From NCBI GenBank assembly GCA_965662545.1, contig CBFIHZ010000056.1:1-17970 (forward strand): a stretch of DNA of 17,970 nt, in the 5' to 3' direction. The position numbers and the translations under genes are program-made. Positions 1-7,748 of this stretch are shown here, piece by piece. The notes beneath the pieces are model-generated. The model saw only the letters and a program-made list of their open reading frames with translations. It searched no databases and had not been told where the DNA came from. This stretch comes from CPC320 sp002684375 (GTDB lineage: Bacteria > Pseudomonadota > Alphaproteobacteria > Rhodobacterales > Rhodobacteraceae). The stretch's first letter is position 1, and each line of letters begins with the position of its first letter.

Positions 1-53
1 CCGGATCAAACCAGATCGACAACGATCCACGCTACTTCAAGCTGTCATTGTAA
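1..53 (+). CDS. C-terminal end of an upstream gene (partial)
   Basis: The frame beginning at base 3 is open to a TAA at 51-53 and ends in the residues DNDPRYFKLSL. The tail is too short to identify a family. Its composition looks protein-like, and nothing else in the next 600 bases is convincingly coding on this strand, so it is probably the 3' end of a gene that starts before the window. It could also be a chance open frame. Confidence 0.3.
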   Translation, partial: GSNQIDNDPRYFKLSL

Positions 54-214
54 GACGACCAATTCTTGGTCTTGTACTTCGTAGGGGCCCAACTGCTCAT
101 CCAACTCAGCTATCACGCTGGATCCATACAGTGAATCCCATCAGCCCATTTATGCAACAAAGCCCTGCTCGTGGTTTGCATACCAATCATTAATGCCTGT
201 TCCGCCATAGGGAT

Positions 215-324
215 TTGAGGATATTGCTGTAGCAAGGGTTTATTTCATATGGCTTCTAAAGACATGACTGTCTATCTAATCTAAACGGCGTGGGTTAAGT
301 ATTTGTTAGATTCAATATCCTCAA
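215..324. repeat. Nested inverted repeats, possible structured RNA or small palindromic element
   Basis: TTGAGGATATTG (215-226) is perfectly complementary to CAATATCCTCAA (313-324). Inside it, AATCTAA (278-284) pairs with TTAGATT (306-312), which directly abuts the outer 3' arm, and AGACA (260-264) pairs with TGTCT (269-273) around a 4-base loop. Together these allow a closed multibranch fold: one 12-bp outer helix with two inner hairpins. The arms have no obvious flanking target-site duplication, which argues against a simple transposon end pair. No known RNA family is recognised. Confidence 0.4.
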
Positions 325-500
325 TTGATACGGGGTGCCTGTAAACACCAACACCCTCAGGAAATATAGTGCCACTGTTCTCGGTTGAAAATTATCAACT
401 GCCGGCGGGTGATCTGGATTTCTACGGGTCTCTGGTAATCAGCTCTTGCTTGAAATAGGCTTGCCCCTCCTTAAGAATGCTGAACAAATGTCTCATCTAA

Positions 501-695
501 TTAAGATGACAAAGTTTGGTTCACCATTTTAAGCGGATTTTCCAGTTCAACATGAATCTGACCATCAATGCTGAAAAAAATCACTGGGGTTGCAGAAAGC
601 ATCTTGGCCAAAAACCCGTCTGACAGATTAAATTGTTCTCTTAGGGTAAAAAACAGTGGCGTTGACGCCAGACGAATTGTACCTAGCAGTTGAAA
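501..695 (-). pseudogene. Minus-strand open frame, possible protein fragment
   Basis: On the minus strand, the frame between a TGA (696-698) and a TAA (501-503) is open for 64 codons, with a plausible amino-acid mixture that includes ATPVIFFSIDGQIHVELENP. The only ATG is at 600-602 and would give just 33 residues with no clear ribosome binding site. It could be a decayed fragment or a chance open frame. The family is not recognised. Confidence 0.15.
657..670. promoter_or_regulatory. Palindrome upstream of gnd, candidate operator
   Basis: TGGCGTTGACGCCA is a near-perfect 14-bp palindrome (arms TGGCGT and ACGCCA around TG), about 50 bases before the gnd start. It contains a TTGACG that resembles a -35 element, although no good -10 follows at 16-18 bases. 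Position and symmetry fit a repressor site, but the regulator is unknown and the match may be chance. Confidence 0.2.
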
Positions 696-719
696 TCAAA
701 GCGCTAGGAGTGGGCTCAA

Positions 720-2129
720 GTGACGAAATCTAATATCGGTCTGATTGGACTGGGCACTATGGGTGCCATGTTAGCATTGAATATTGCCGAAAAAGGTTTT
801 GGAATTTCTGTTTTCAATCGAACCACAGCGACGATGAAAAGCTTTTTTGATAACGCCGGAGAACTGGCAGCTAAAATCACCCCATGCGAAACCCTAGAGG
901 CTCTGATCACGACGATCGAAAAACCGCGCGCTATTATCTTGATGGTACCGGCGGGCGCGGCAGTTGATGAACAAATTGCGGCTTTAAGGCTATTGCTGGA
1001 TGCTGATGACATGATTATCGACGCTGGAAATGCTAATTTCAACGATACCAATCGCCGGGCATCCGAAGCTGCCGCTGCAGGTGTCCCATTTCTAGGTATA
1101 GGCGTCTCTGGTGGCGAAGAGGGCGCGCGCCATGGCCCTTCGATTATGGGTGGTGGGCCAGAGGACTCATGGAACCGTGTTGCGCATATTCTGACTGCGA
1201 TTTCGGCAAAATATGACGGGTCCCCCTGCGCGACTTGGATGGGTGCCGGTGGTGCCGGCCACTTTGTTAAAACTGTGCATAATGGAATCGAATACGCTGA
1301 TATGCAGATGATCGCTGAGGCCTATGGTGTTATGCGGGATGGGATGGGCATGGATGCCGCGCAATGCGCCGAGACATTCGCCCGCTGGAACAAAGGTCCG
1401 CTGCAATCGTATTTGACCGAAATCTCAGCCGAAGTGTCGGCGGCAGTTGATCCCAAGACCGGGCAGGCGATGCTGGACGTGATCTTGGACCGTGCGGGCC
1501 AGAAGGGCACCGGGCGCTGGACCGCGATCGAGGCGCAACATCTCGCGGCGCCGATTCCGGTGATTGAGGCGGCGGTGACGGCGCGTAATCTGTCGGCGCA
1601 ATTAACAACCCGCGCCGAGGGCGAGGCGCTTTTTGGTGCCGCACCTACCCCATTAGCGACCGGCGCGCTCAGCCTTAACGATCTCGAACAGGCACTGATT
1701 GCGGGTAAAATCTTGTGTTACACTCAGGGGTTTGCACTTTTGTCGGCTGCAAATCCGGTATTTGGCTGGTCTTTGCCGCTGCCTGAGGTTGCTCGGGTGT
1801 GGCGTGAGGGCTGTATCATCCGCTCTTCGATGCTGAACGATATGGCCAGCGCCCTGTCTGATGCGCCAGATCGCAATTTGATGTTTGCGCCGTTTTTCAC
1901 GGGTCTGCTGAAATCAAGCCATAGTGCTCTGCGCCATTCGGTATCCACTGGCATGCGTCATGGGCTGCCAATGCCGGCGCTTGCGGCGGCTCTATCGTAC
2001 TTTGATATCATGCGCACCGCGCGGTCTACTGCAAATATGATCCAAGCACAGCGCGACTTTTTTGGCGCTCATAGCTTTGAGAGGTTTGACGCATCCGGTG
2101 CACATCACGGGCCTTGGGGGGGGCATTGA
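720..2129 (+). CDS. gnd: 6-phosphogluconate dehydrogenase, decarboxylating, NADP type
   Basis: Gnd oxidatively decarboxylates 6-phosphogluconate to ribulose 5-phosphate in the cytoplasm, making NADPH in the oxidative pentose phosphate pathway. The N-terminal Rossmann fold shows GLGTMG at residues 10-15, and NRT at 33-35 is typical of NADP preference. The substrate loop SGGEEGARHGPS is at 130-141. The catalytic segment at about 184-192 carries K184, H187, N188, E191 and Y192. The all-helical C-terminal domain includes GTGRWT (263-268) and the end segment QRDFFGAH (444-451). The length of 469 aa matches the usual family size, so the gene is intact. The start is GTG at 720, preceded by AGGAG at 706-710. 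No zwf or pgl is adjacent, so it appears to be a single-gene unit. Confidence 0.96.
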   Translation: MTKSNIGLIGLGTMGAMLALNIAEKGFGISVFNRTTATMKSFFDNAGELAAKITPCETLEALITTIEKPRAIILMVPAGAAVDEQIAALRLLLDADDMIIDAGNANFNDTNRRASEAAAAGVPFLGIGVSGGEEGARHGPSIMGGGPEDSWNRVAHILTAISAKYDGSPCATWMGAGGAGHFVKTVHNGIEYADMQMIAEAYGVMRDGMGMDAAQCAETFARWNKGPLQSYLTEISAEVSAAVDPKTGQAMLDVILDRAGQKGTGRWTAIEAQHLAAPIPVIEAAVTARNLSAQLTTRAEGEALFGAAPTPLATGALSLNDLEQALIAGKILCYTQGFALLSAANPVFGWSLPLPEVARVWREGCIIRSSMLNDMASALSDAPDRNLMFAPFFTGLLKSSHSALRHSVSTGMRHGLPMPALAAALSYFDIMRTARSTANMIQAQRDFFGAHSFERFDASGAHHGPWGGH

Positions 2130-2329
2130 CGCCAGTGCCCCGCTTGTTGATACGTTGCGACGCTCGACGGGTTTGACCGGTTACACTTTTTATCGTTGGC
2201 TGTATGGCCGCATGTCTTGGTATGATTTTTCGGTCAACTTAAGACGGCTTTTGCGCAGTTAGAAATGGCGTCTATCCAAAAGATGCTCGAGATTTTAACG
2301 CTTTGAATCTATCGAGGCTTAACTGGGAC

Positions 2330-2351
2330 AAGGCGTCTCAAGCCTTATTTT
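2330..2351 (+). terminator. Weak candidate terminator after gnd
   Basis: A 5-bp stem AAGGC/GCCTT with a 7-base loop is followed by ATTTT. The stem is short and lies 200 bases past the gnd stop codon, so support is limited. An alternative pairing of AGGCTT (2315-2320) with AAGCCT (2340-2345) competes with it. Confidence 0.22.
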
Positions 2352-2419
2352 AGGTCAAAAAAAGTCCGGATTCGCAAGGTGCAGCCCTTACATTCAAGTG
2401 AAAAAAGGAAGACTAAATA

Positions 2420-2447
2420 TTGGCTTGCAGCATCCCCAGTATATACT
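2420..2447 (+). promoter_or_regulatory. Candidate sigma-70-type promoter for the ABC importer operon
   Basis: TTGGCT (2420-2425) and TATACT (2442-2447) are separated by 16 bases, close to the -35/-10 consensus. The start of transcription would fall near 2455, giving a leader of about 50 bases that ends in the strong Shine-Dalgarno AAGGAGG (2492-2498). Confidence 0.4.
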
Positions 2448-2503
2448 AATGTGTGCCCTTAACGCACTAACATCCCAAAATAAATGACCTTAAGGAGGAA
2501 CGC

Positions 2504-4066
2504 ATGCAAACGAGAAAACTGTTTACAGTCTCTGCCATTGCTATTTTGACCGCAGGAGCGGTGTCGGCAGAGAACGTCTTGCGATGGACCAGCCAAGGCG
2601 ACGCCTTGACGATGGACCCTCACTCGCAAAATGAAGGCCCGACAATGGCGATGAACGGTCAGTTCTACGAGGCGTTGGTGACCCGAGATGAAGCCATGCT
2701 GTTAAAGCCTGAATTGGCCAGTAGCTGGACGTCGGCACCAGACGGGTGGACATTCAACCTGCGCAAGGGCGTAAAGTTTCATGACGGTGCTGATTTCACG
2801 GCAGAAGACGTGGTGTTTTCGTTCAACCGAGCCAAGCATGAAGCGTCTGATTACAAAGAACAAGCCAAGAATGTTGTGTCCGTCGAGGTGATCGACGATC
2901 ACACAGTAAAATTGTTGACCGATGGTCCGAACCCGATTTTGCCAAATCAGCTGTCAGATTTGTTCATCATGGACAGTGGCTGGGCCAAGGCCAACAATGT
3001 CGAAAACCCTCAGGATTTTGCGGGCAAAGAAGAAACTTTTGCGGTCCGCAATGCCAATGGAACCGGGCCGTTCGTTCTGGGCAGTCGCGCACCTGATGAG
3101 ATGACCGTGTTGACCCGCAATGCCAACTGGTGGGGCAATGATATGTTCCCCGGCAATGTCGACAAGATAGAATATCGCCCGATTTCCAACGCAGCGACCC
3201 GTGTTGCAGCGCTGTTGTCAGGCGAAGTTGATTTTGTTCTCGACGCGCCGTTGCAGGATCTCAAACGGATTGAGGCAGCAGACGGGTTACAAGTCAAAAC
3301 CGTTGCACAAATCCGGTCGATCTTTTTTGGGATGGACCAAGGCGTTGACGAGTTGAGAAGCTCTAACATCAAGGGTAAAAATCCATTTAAAGACGCTCGC
3401 GTGCGGGAAGCCTTTAACTTGGCGATTGATAAAAAGGCGATCCAGCGGGTCGTGATGGAGGGCCTGTCTTTTCCAACGGCGATGATCACGCCCCCCGGCG
3501 TTCTGGGTAACACTCCAGAGTTGGATAAAAGCTATGGTTTTGACCTTGATCGCGCAAAAAGTCTAATGGCTGATGCGGGTTATGGTGATGGGTTTGAAAT
3601 CCAGCTCGATTGCCCGAACAATCGCTATAACAATGATGAGAAAATTTGTCAGGCCGCGGTTGCGATGCTTGCCAAAATTGGCGTTAAAGTCAAACTTGAT
3701 GCGATTCCAAAAGCGCAGCATTTCCCGAAAATCCAGAAGCGTGTGACGGATTTTTACATGTTGGGTTGGGGTGTATCGACACTCGATAGCCACTATGTGT
3801 TTTCATATTTGATCGAAAGCAAAGGTTCTTGGAACGGAACCGGGTATAGCAATGCGCGGGTGGATGAGATCACAAAATTGATCGCGTCTGAGACGGATAT
3901 TCCCAAGCGCACTGCGCTGATCGACGAAGCATGGACCATCGTAAAATCTGAGATGCCGTATGTGCCAATCCACCACCAAGTTCTGGCCTGGGGCATGAGC
4001 GACAAGATCGATATCCCGATTTCATCGGATGACCGGCTGCGGCCTCGCTTTGTCGTGATGAAGTAA
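2504..4066 (+). CDS. ABC transporter substrate-binding protein, peptide/nickel family (SBP_bac_5)
   Basis: This is the periplasmic capture protein of a peptide/nickel-type ABC importer. The 520-aa precursor has a Sec signal peptide (residues 1-22, cleavage after VSA) and then the family opening RWTSQGDALTMDPHS. The segment around WTFNLRKGVKFHDGADFTAEDVV is hallmark of the DppA/OppA-like family; the domain covers roughly residues 60-440. There is no lipobox cysteine, so the protein should be soluble in the periplasm. The length is typical. The start at 2504 is supported by AAGGAGG at 2492-2498. It is first of four genes, with both permeases and the fused ATPase downstream, so the operon is complete. 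Members of the family bind di- and oligopeptides, nickel chelates, opines or glutathione; the actual ligand cannot be read from the sequence. Confidence 0.93.
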   Translation: MQTRKLFTVSAIAILTAGAVSAENVLRWTSQGDALTMDPHSQNEGPTMAMNGQFYEALVTRDEAMLLKPELASSWTSAPDGWTFNLRKGVKFHDGADFTAEDVVFSFNRAKHEASDYKEQAKNVVSVEVIDDHTVKLLTDGPNPILPNQLSDLFIMDSGWAKANNVENPQDFAGKEETFAVRNANGTGPFVLGSRAPDEMTVLTRNANWWGNDMFPGNVDKIEYRPISNAATRVAALLSGEVDFVLDAPLQDLKRIEAADGLQVKTVAQIRSIFFGMDQGVDELRSSNIKGKNPFKDARVREAFNLAIDKKAIQRVVMEGLSFPTAMITPPGVLGNTPELDKSYGFDLDRAKSLMADAGYGDGFEIQLDCPNNRYNNDEKICQAAVAMLAKIGVKVKLDAIPKAQHFPKIQKRVTDFYMLGWGVSTLDSHYVFSYLIESKGSWNGTGYSNARVDEITKLIASETDIPKRTALIDEAWTIVKSEMPYVPIHHQVLAWGMSDKIDIPISSDDRLRPRFVVMK

Positions 4067-4077
4067 GCATATAAATT

Positions 4078-4102
4078 TGGGGCACCGCCAAGCGGTGCCC
4101 CA
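4078..4102 (+). promoter_or_regulatory. Perfect intercistronic hairpin between binding protein and permease genes
   Basis: TGGGGCACCGC (4078-4088) and GCGGTGCCCCA (4092-4102) form a perfect 11-bp GC-rich stem with the loop CAA, starting 11 bases after the binding-protein stop codon. No T-tract follows, so it is unlikely to be an efficient terminator. In many ABC operons, a hairpin here protects the 3' end of the binding-protein mRNA and lowers downstream expression; that role is inferred. Confidence 0.75.
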
Positions 4103-4118
4103 TGAAAGTGCAAAAATA

Positions 4119-5090
4119 ATGTTTTTCTTTATATTTCAAAGATTGTCACAGGCCCTTCTTGTGATGGCAGCTGTTTCGGCCATCAGCTTTTCGCTGTTTA
4201 ATTTTGTGGGCGATCCGGTCAACAATATGGTAGGCCAGGATGCCACGCGCGAGCAACGGGTGGAGATCCGTCAGCAGCTCGGTCTGGATGATCCAGTTCT
4301 GACCCAATATACCCGTTTCATCGGCAACGTTTTGCAGGGTGATTTTGGCCTGTCCTACCGTATCAAACGCCCTGTCAGCACGCTGATCTTAGAGCGCTTG
4401 CCTGCGACGCTTGAGTTGGTATTCGTTTCCGCTTTGATCGCACTTGTGGTTGGCATCGGGCTTGGAGTTTACACAGGGATCAAACGCGATACTTGGGTAA
4501 GTCGAATTGTAATGGCGGTGAGTTTGATTGGCGTTAGCTTGCCGACCTTTATTATTGGTATTGCCTTGATTTATCTGTTTGCGGTGCATCTGCGCTGGTT
4601 GCCGTCGTCAGGGCGCTCGGGGACAATCGATCTGGGGTTTTGGAAAACCTCTCTGCTGTCTGTCGATGGGTGGCGTGCGATTGTTTTGCCCGCGATCACC
4701 CTGTCTCTGTTCCAGCTGACAATGATCTTAAGACTGGTGCGGGCGGAGATGCTCGAGGTCATGCGTGCCGATTATATTAAATTTGCTCGAGCCCGCGGTT
4801 TGGCGGAACGGACGATCTATTTTGTGCATGCTCTGCGTAATACGCTGGTGCCAGTGATTACGGTTATCGGATTGAACATTGGAGGATTGATTGCGTATTC
4901 GGTTATCACAGAAACCGTGTTTCAGTGGCCCGGTACTGGCTTGATGTTCATCCAAGCCGTTGATTTTGTGGACGTACCGATTATGGCTGCCTATCTGATT
5001 TTTGTGGCTCTTTTGTTCGTGGTGATTAATTTGATCGTCGATATTTTGTATTTCGTGGTTGATCCACGCATACGGCTTGGAGGGTCATAG
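4119..5090 (+). CDS. ABC importer permease, DppB/OppB-like
   Basis: This is an inner-membrane channel subunit of the peptide/nickel-type importer. The chosen start is ATG 4119, giving 323 aa; a longer reading from 4077 would be initiated inside the intercistronic hairpin, and residues from here (MFFFIFQRLSQALLV) match the usual DppB beginning. The N-terminal membrane helix is followed by a periplasmic segment with the typical QLGLDDPVLTQY and GDFGLSY motifs at about 53-80. More helices follow, then the ATPase-contacting EAA loop at about 217-243 (ADYIKFARARGL, then ALRNTLVPV), and a C-terminal PRIRLG. The ribosome binding site is weak, which may further lower its expression relative to the binding protein. 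It is separated from the next gene by one base. Confidence 0.92.
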   Translation: MFFFIFQRLSQALLVMAAVSAISFSLFNFVGDPVNNMVGQDATREQRVEIRQQLGLDDPVLTQYTRFIGNVLQGDFGLSYRIKRPVSTLILERLPATLELVFVSALIALVVGIGLGVYTGIKRDTWVSRIVMAVSLIGVSLPTFIIGIALIYLFAVHLRWLPSSGRSGTIDLGFWKTSLLSVDGWRAIVLPAITLSLFQLTMILRLVRAEMLEVMRADYIKFARARGLAERTIYFVHALRNTLVPVITVIGLNIGGLIAYSVITETVFQWPGTGLMFIQAVDFVDVPIMAAYLIFVALLFVVINLIVDILYFVVDPRIRLGGS

Positions 5091-5091
5091 G

Positions 5092-6021
5092 ATGGCTGAG
5101 CCCACCACTCAAAGCCGTTGGCAGCGTTTCCTTGATAATGATGTCACGTGGTCGTTTTTGCATACACCCAGCGCAATTGTTGCTGCCTGTGTTACAGTGA
5201 TCGCGGTGTCTGCGGCGCTGGCTGCGCCTTGGATTGCGCCCTACGATCCTTTTGATCCGTCACAAATCTCGCTCTGGGATGGCAAATTACCACCTGCATG
5301 GGTCGAAGGCGGGTCTTCGGCCTATTTGTTGGGTACCGACAATCAAGGGCGCGATATGCTCTCTACAATTCTCTACGGTGGGCGCCTGTCCATTGTTGTG
5401 GGGTTTGTCGCAGTGTTTCTGGGAATGCTGCTGGGAGTGACGCTGGGGGTTATCTCTGGTTATCTTGGTGGAAAGGTGGATGCAATTATCATGCGCTTTG
5501 CTGATGTGCAGCTGACAATACCGGGTATTCTTTTAGCTATTTTGATCAATGGTATTGGCCGCGCCATCCTGCCGATTGACATGCGTGACGATTTTGCGAT
5601 CTATGTTGTAATTATCGCCATTGGCCTCACCGACTGGCCGCAATTTGCACGGGTGGCCCGTGGGGCGACGATGGTCGAGGCACAAAAAGAATATGTGCAA
5701 TCGGCGCGGGTGATTGGTCTGCCGGGGTGGTTGATTATGATCCGTCATATCCTGCCCAACACCCTGCGCCCGATTTTAGTAATCGCCACAATTGGTCTGG
5801 CATTGGCCGTCATAGCCGAGGCGACGTTAAGCTTTTTGGGGCAGGGAATTCCGCCGACAACACCTTCGTTGGGAACGTTGATCCGGGTTGGAAATGAATA
5901 TCTTTTTTCGGGTCTTTGGTGGATCACCCTCTTTCCGGGAATAGCCTTGGTGGTGCTGGTGTTCGCTGTAAACCTATTAGGAGATTGGATGCGTGATGCG
6001 CTCAATCCAAAGCTGCGATGA
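5092..6021 (+). CDS. ABC importer permease, DppC/OppC-like
   Basis: This is the second inner-membrane channel subunit, pairing with the preceding DppB-like protein. The start ATG 5092 lies one base after the previous stop, with GGAGG at 5079-5083; a longer reading from 5059 would overlap the upstream gene needlessly. The 309-aa product has an N-terminal membrane helix ending in APWIAPYDPFDP, the family signature GTDNQGRDMLSTILYGGRLS at 81-100, several further helices, and the EAA loop at about 197-225 (QKEYVQSARVIGLPG, then HILPNTLRPI). It ends in the usual LGDWMRDALNPKLR. Its stop overlaps the ATPase start as ATGA, indicating translational coupling. Confidence 0.93.
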   Translation: MAEPTTQSRWQRFLDNDVTWSFLHTPSAIVAACVTVIAVSAALAAPWIAPYDPFDPSQISLWDGKLPPAWVEGGSSAYLLGTDNQGRDMLSTILYGGRLSIVVGFVAVFLGMLLGVTLGVISGYLGGKVDAIIMRFADVQLTIPGILLAILINGIGRAILPIDMRDDFAIYVVIIAIGLTDWPQFARVARGATMVEAQKEYVQSARVIGLPGWLIMIRHILPNTLRPILVIATIGLALAVIAEATLSFLGQGIPPTTPSLGTLIRVGNEYLFSGLWWITLFPGIALVVLVFAVNLLGDWMRDALNPKLR

Positions 6022-7748
6022 CAAATTTACTGACCATCAATAAGCTGGATGTCCAGTTTCCAACACGTCATGGAACCACCTATGCGGTTCAGGATGTAAA
6101 CTTAGAGCTGCAAGCGGGTGAAGTGCTTGGCCTTGTGGGCGAAAGCGGGGCCGGCAAATCGACGATTGGCAATGCTATCATCAACCTGCTGGAACCTCCC
6201 GGCCAAGTCACGGGGGGCGAAATTCTGTTTCAGGGCCGCAATCTACGCGACCTGAGCGACGAGCAGATGCGTGATGTTCGGGGTAAAAAGATTGGTATGA
6301 TCTTCCAAGACCCGCAAACCTCGCTGAACCCGTTGATCACAATTGGGGCGCAGCTTGTTGAAACCATTATTAAGGCGACGGACCTGACCGGTTCTGCCGC
6401 GGTTGATAAAGCCGTGGATTTGCTCAAATCGGTGGGGATCACCGAAACTGAGACACGGTTAAACGCCTATCCCCATCAGTTCTCGGGTGGTATGCGACAG
6501 CGCGTTGTCATTGCTTTGGCTCTGGCGGGCGACCCTGACCTGATTATCGCCGACGAGCCTACAACCGCGCTCGATGTGTCGATCCAGGCGCAGATACTTG
6601 ACTTGATTAAATCACTGTGTCGCGAACGGCAGCTTGGCGTAATAATTGTAACACATGATATTGGTGTCATTGCCAATATCGCTGACCGCGTGGCGGTTAT
6701 GTATAACGGCGCGGTGGTCGAAACCGGCGAAGTGCGTCAAATCCTTACTGCGCCAACGCATGAATACACCCAAAGCTTGATCGCCGCAGTCCCGCGTGGC
6801 GATTTGAAAGTCGACCGGTTCACGTCGGTGGATTATATTGAGGGCGGCGCGCAGACCCACCGACGGATTGATCTTGACAGCCATTGGCTGGGCGAAACTG
6901 TGCAAGCCAACCCCTTGGGGGAAGCGATCACCATAGACGGTTTAAATAAGACCTTTGTATTGAAAAAGGCCTTGTTCAAAAAGAACCGCGTGACCTTGCA
7001 GGCGGTGGATAATGTCAGTCTCAGCATTCAGGCTGGCGAAAGCTTTGGGCTGGTGGGCGAGTCTGGTTCGGGCAAAAGCACCGTTGCGCGTCTGGTGGCA
7101 GGACTGCATCAGGGCGATGATGGTCATATTAAAATATTTGGTCAGAACGTGGCACGGCAAGAGCGGTCAAACGATGTCACTGCCGCGCGGCGCAATTTAC
7201 AAATGATTTTTCAAGACCCCTATTCATCGTTGAATGCCCGCATGCGTGTTCTAGATATCGTGGCCGAGCCTATCCGATTCTACAAAACCGCGGATTCTGA
7301 AAAACAAGTGCGCCAGATTGTTTGCGACATTCTAGATCATGTTGGGTTGGGCAGCGGTGCGATGCTGAAATACCCGCATGAGTTTTCTGGCGGACAGCGA
7401 CAACGGATTTCGATTGCGCGGGCTTTGGCGTCGCGTCCAAAGATTCTAATCTGTGACGAGCCGACGTCGGCGCTTGATGTGTCAGTGCAGGCGCATATTC
7501 TGAATTTGCTGAAAGACCTGCAGGCCGAATTGGGGCTGACAATGCTGTTCATTTCCCATGATCTGCCGGTGATCCGCCAGATGTGTGACCGCGTGGCGGT
7601 GATGCGCCATGGCGCCATATGTGAGATTGCCCAGACTGAAACCTTATTCGACACGCCTCAGCATGCGTATTCCCAGCATCTTTTGGATTTAATGCCGCGC
7701 ATGGATTTGTTCGGCTCCGCACCTGCGTCACTTGCAGGTCCACCGTGA
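6018..7748 (+). CDS. Fused double ATP-binding subunit of the peptide/nickel-type ABC importer (DppD-DppF)
   Basis: One 576-aa polypeptide carries both nucleotide-binding domains that drive the importer, working at the cytoplasmic face of the two permeases. Domain 1 has Walker A GESGAGKS at 41-48, the Q-loop FQDPQ at 96-100, signature FSGGMRQ at 155-161, Walker B LIIADE at 175-180 and the H-loop His213. A peptide-transporter linker (about 230-300) follows. Domain 2 has Walker A GESGSGKST at 347-355, signature FSGGQRQ at 456-462, Walker B ILICDE at 476-481 and His514. All catalytic motifs are intact in both halves. ATGA overlap with the permease gene shows it ends the operon. Such DppDF fusions are common in this group of bacteria. 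Confidence 0.95.
   Translation: MTNLLTINKLDVQFPTRHGTTYAVQDVNLELQAGEVLGLVGESGAGKSTIGNAIINLLEPPGQVTGGEILFQGRNLRDLSDEQMRDVRGKKIGMIFQDPQTSLNPLITIGAQLVETIIKATDLTGSAAVDKAVDLLKSVGITETETRLNAYPHQFSGGMRQRVVIALALAGDPDLIIADEPTTALDVSIQAQILDLIKSLCRERQLGVIIVTHDIGVIANIADRVAVMYNGAVVETGEVRQILTAPTHEYTQSLIAAVPRGDLKVDRFTSVDYIEGGAQTHRRIDLDSHWLGETVQANPLGEAITIDGLNKTFVLKKALFKKNRVTLQAVDNVSLSIQAGESFGLVGESGSGKSTVARLVAGLHQGDDGHIKIFGQNVARQERSNDVTAARRNLQMIFQDPYSSLNARMRVLDIVAEPIRFYKTADSEKQVRQIVCDILDHVGLGSGAMLKYPHEFSGGQRQRISIARALASRPKILICDEPTSALDVSVQAHILNLLKDLQAELGLTMLFISHDLPVIRQMCDRVAVMRHGAICEIAQTETLFDTPQHAYSQHLLDLMPRMDLFGSAPASLAGPP

Larger units (their letters stand above)
54..719. other. Gene-poor spacer upstream of gnd
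   Basis: This 666-base stretch has no convincing gene on the + strand. It contains a nested inverted-repeat structure (215-324), a minus-strand open frame without a good start (501-695), and a short palindrome just before gnd (657-670). Each is listed separately. The rest is AT-leaning and interrupted by stops in all frames that I checked. Confidence 0.6.
2130..2503. other. Spacer between gnd and the ABC operon
   Basis: An open frame overlaps the end of gnd and runs to 2262, but its residues match no family I recognise and it is probably a shadow. A weak hairpin (AAGGC 2330-2334 with GCCTT 2342-2346, followed by ATTTTA) could end gnd transcription. A candidate promoter for the ABC operon lies at 2420-2447. 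Nothing else is seen. Confidence 0.5.

Noticed and set aside
330..455. Partial resemblance to a TPP riboswitch (CGGGGTGCC, ACACCCTCAG, then GATCTGGAT and CTACGGG)
   Set aside because: The conserved CTGAGA is absent, the pieces are wrongly spaced and no thiamine gene follows.
2062..2262. 66-residue frame overlapping the end of gnd
   Set aside because: It begins inside gnd in another frame, and the unique part matches nothing I recognise. The segment TFYRWL loosely recalls transposases but is too short to claim.
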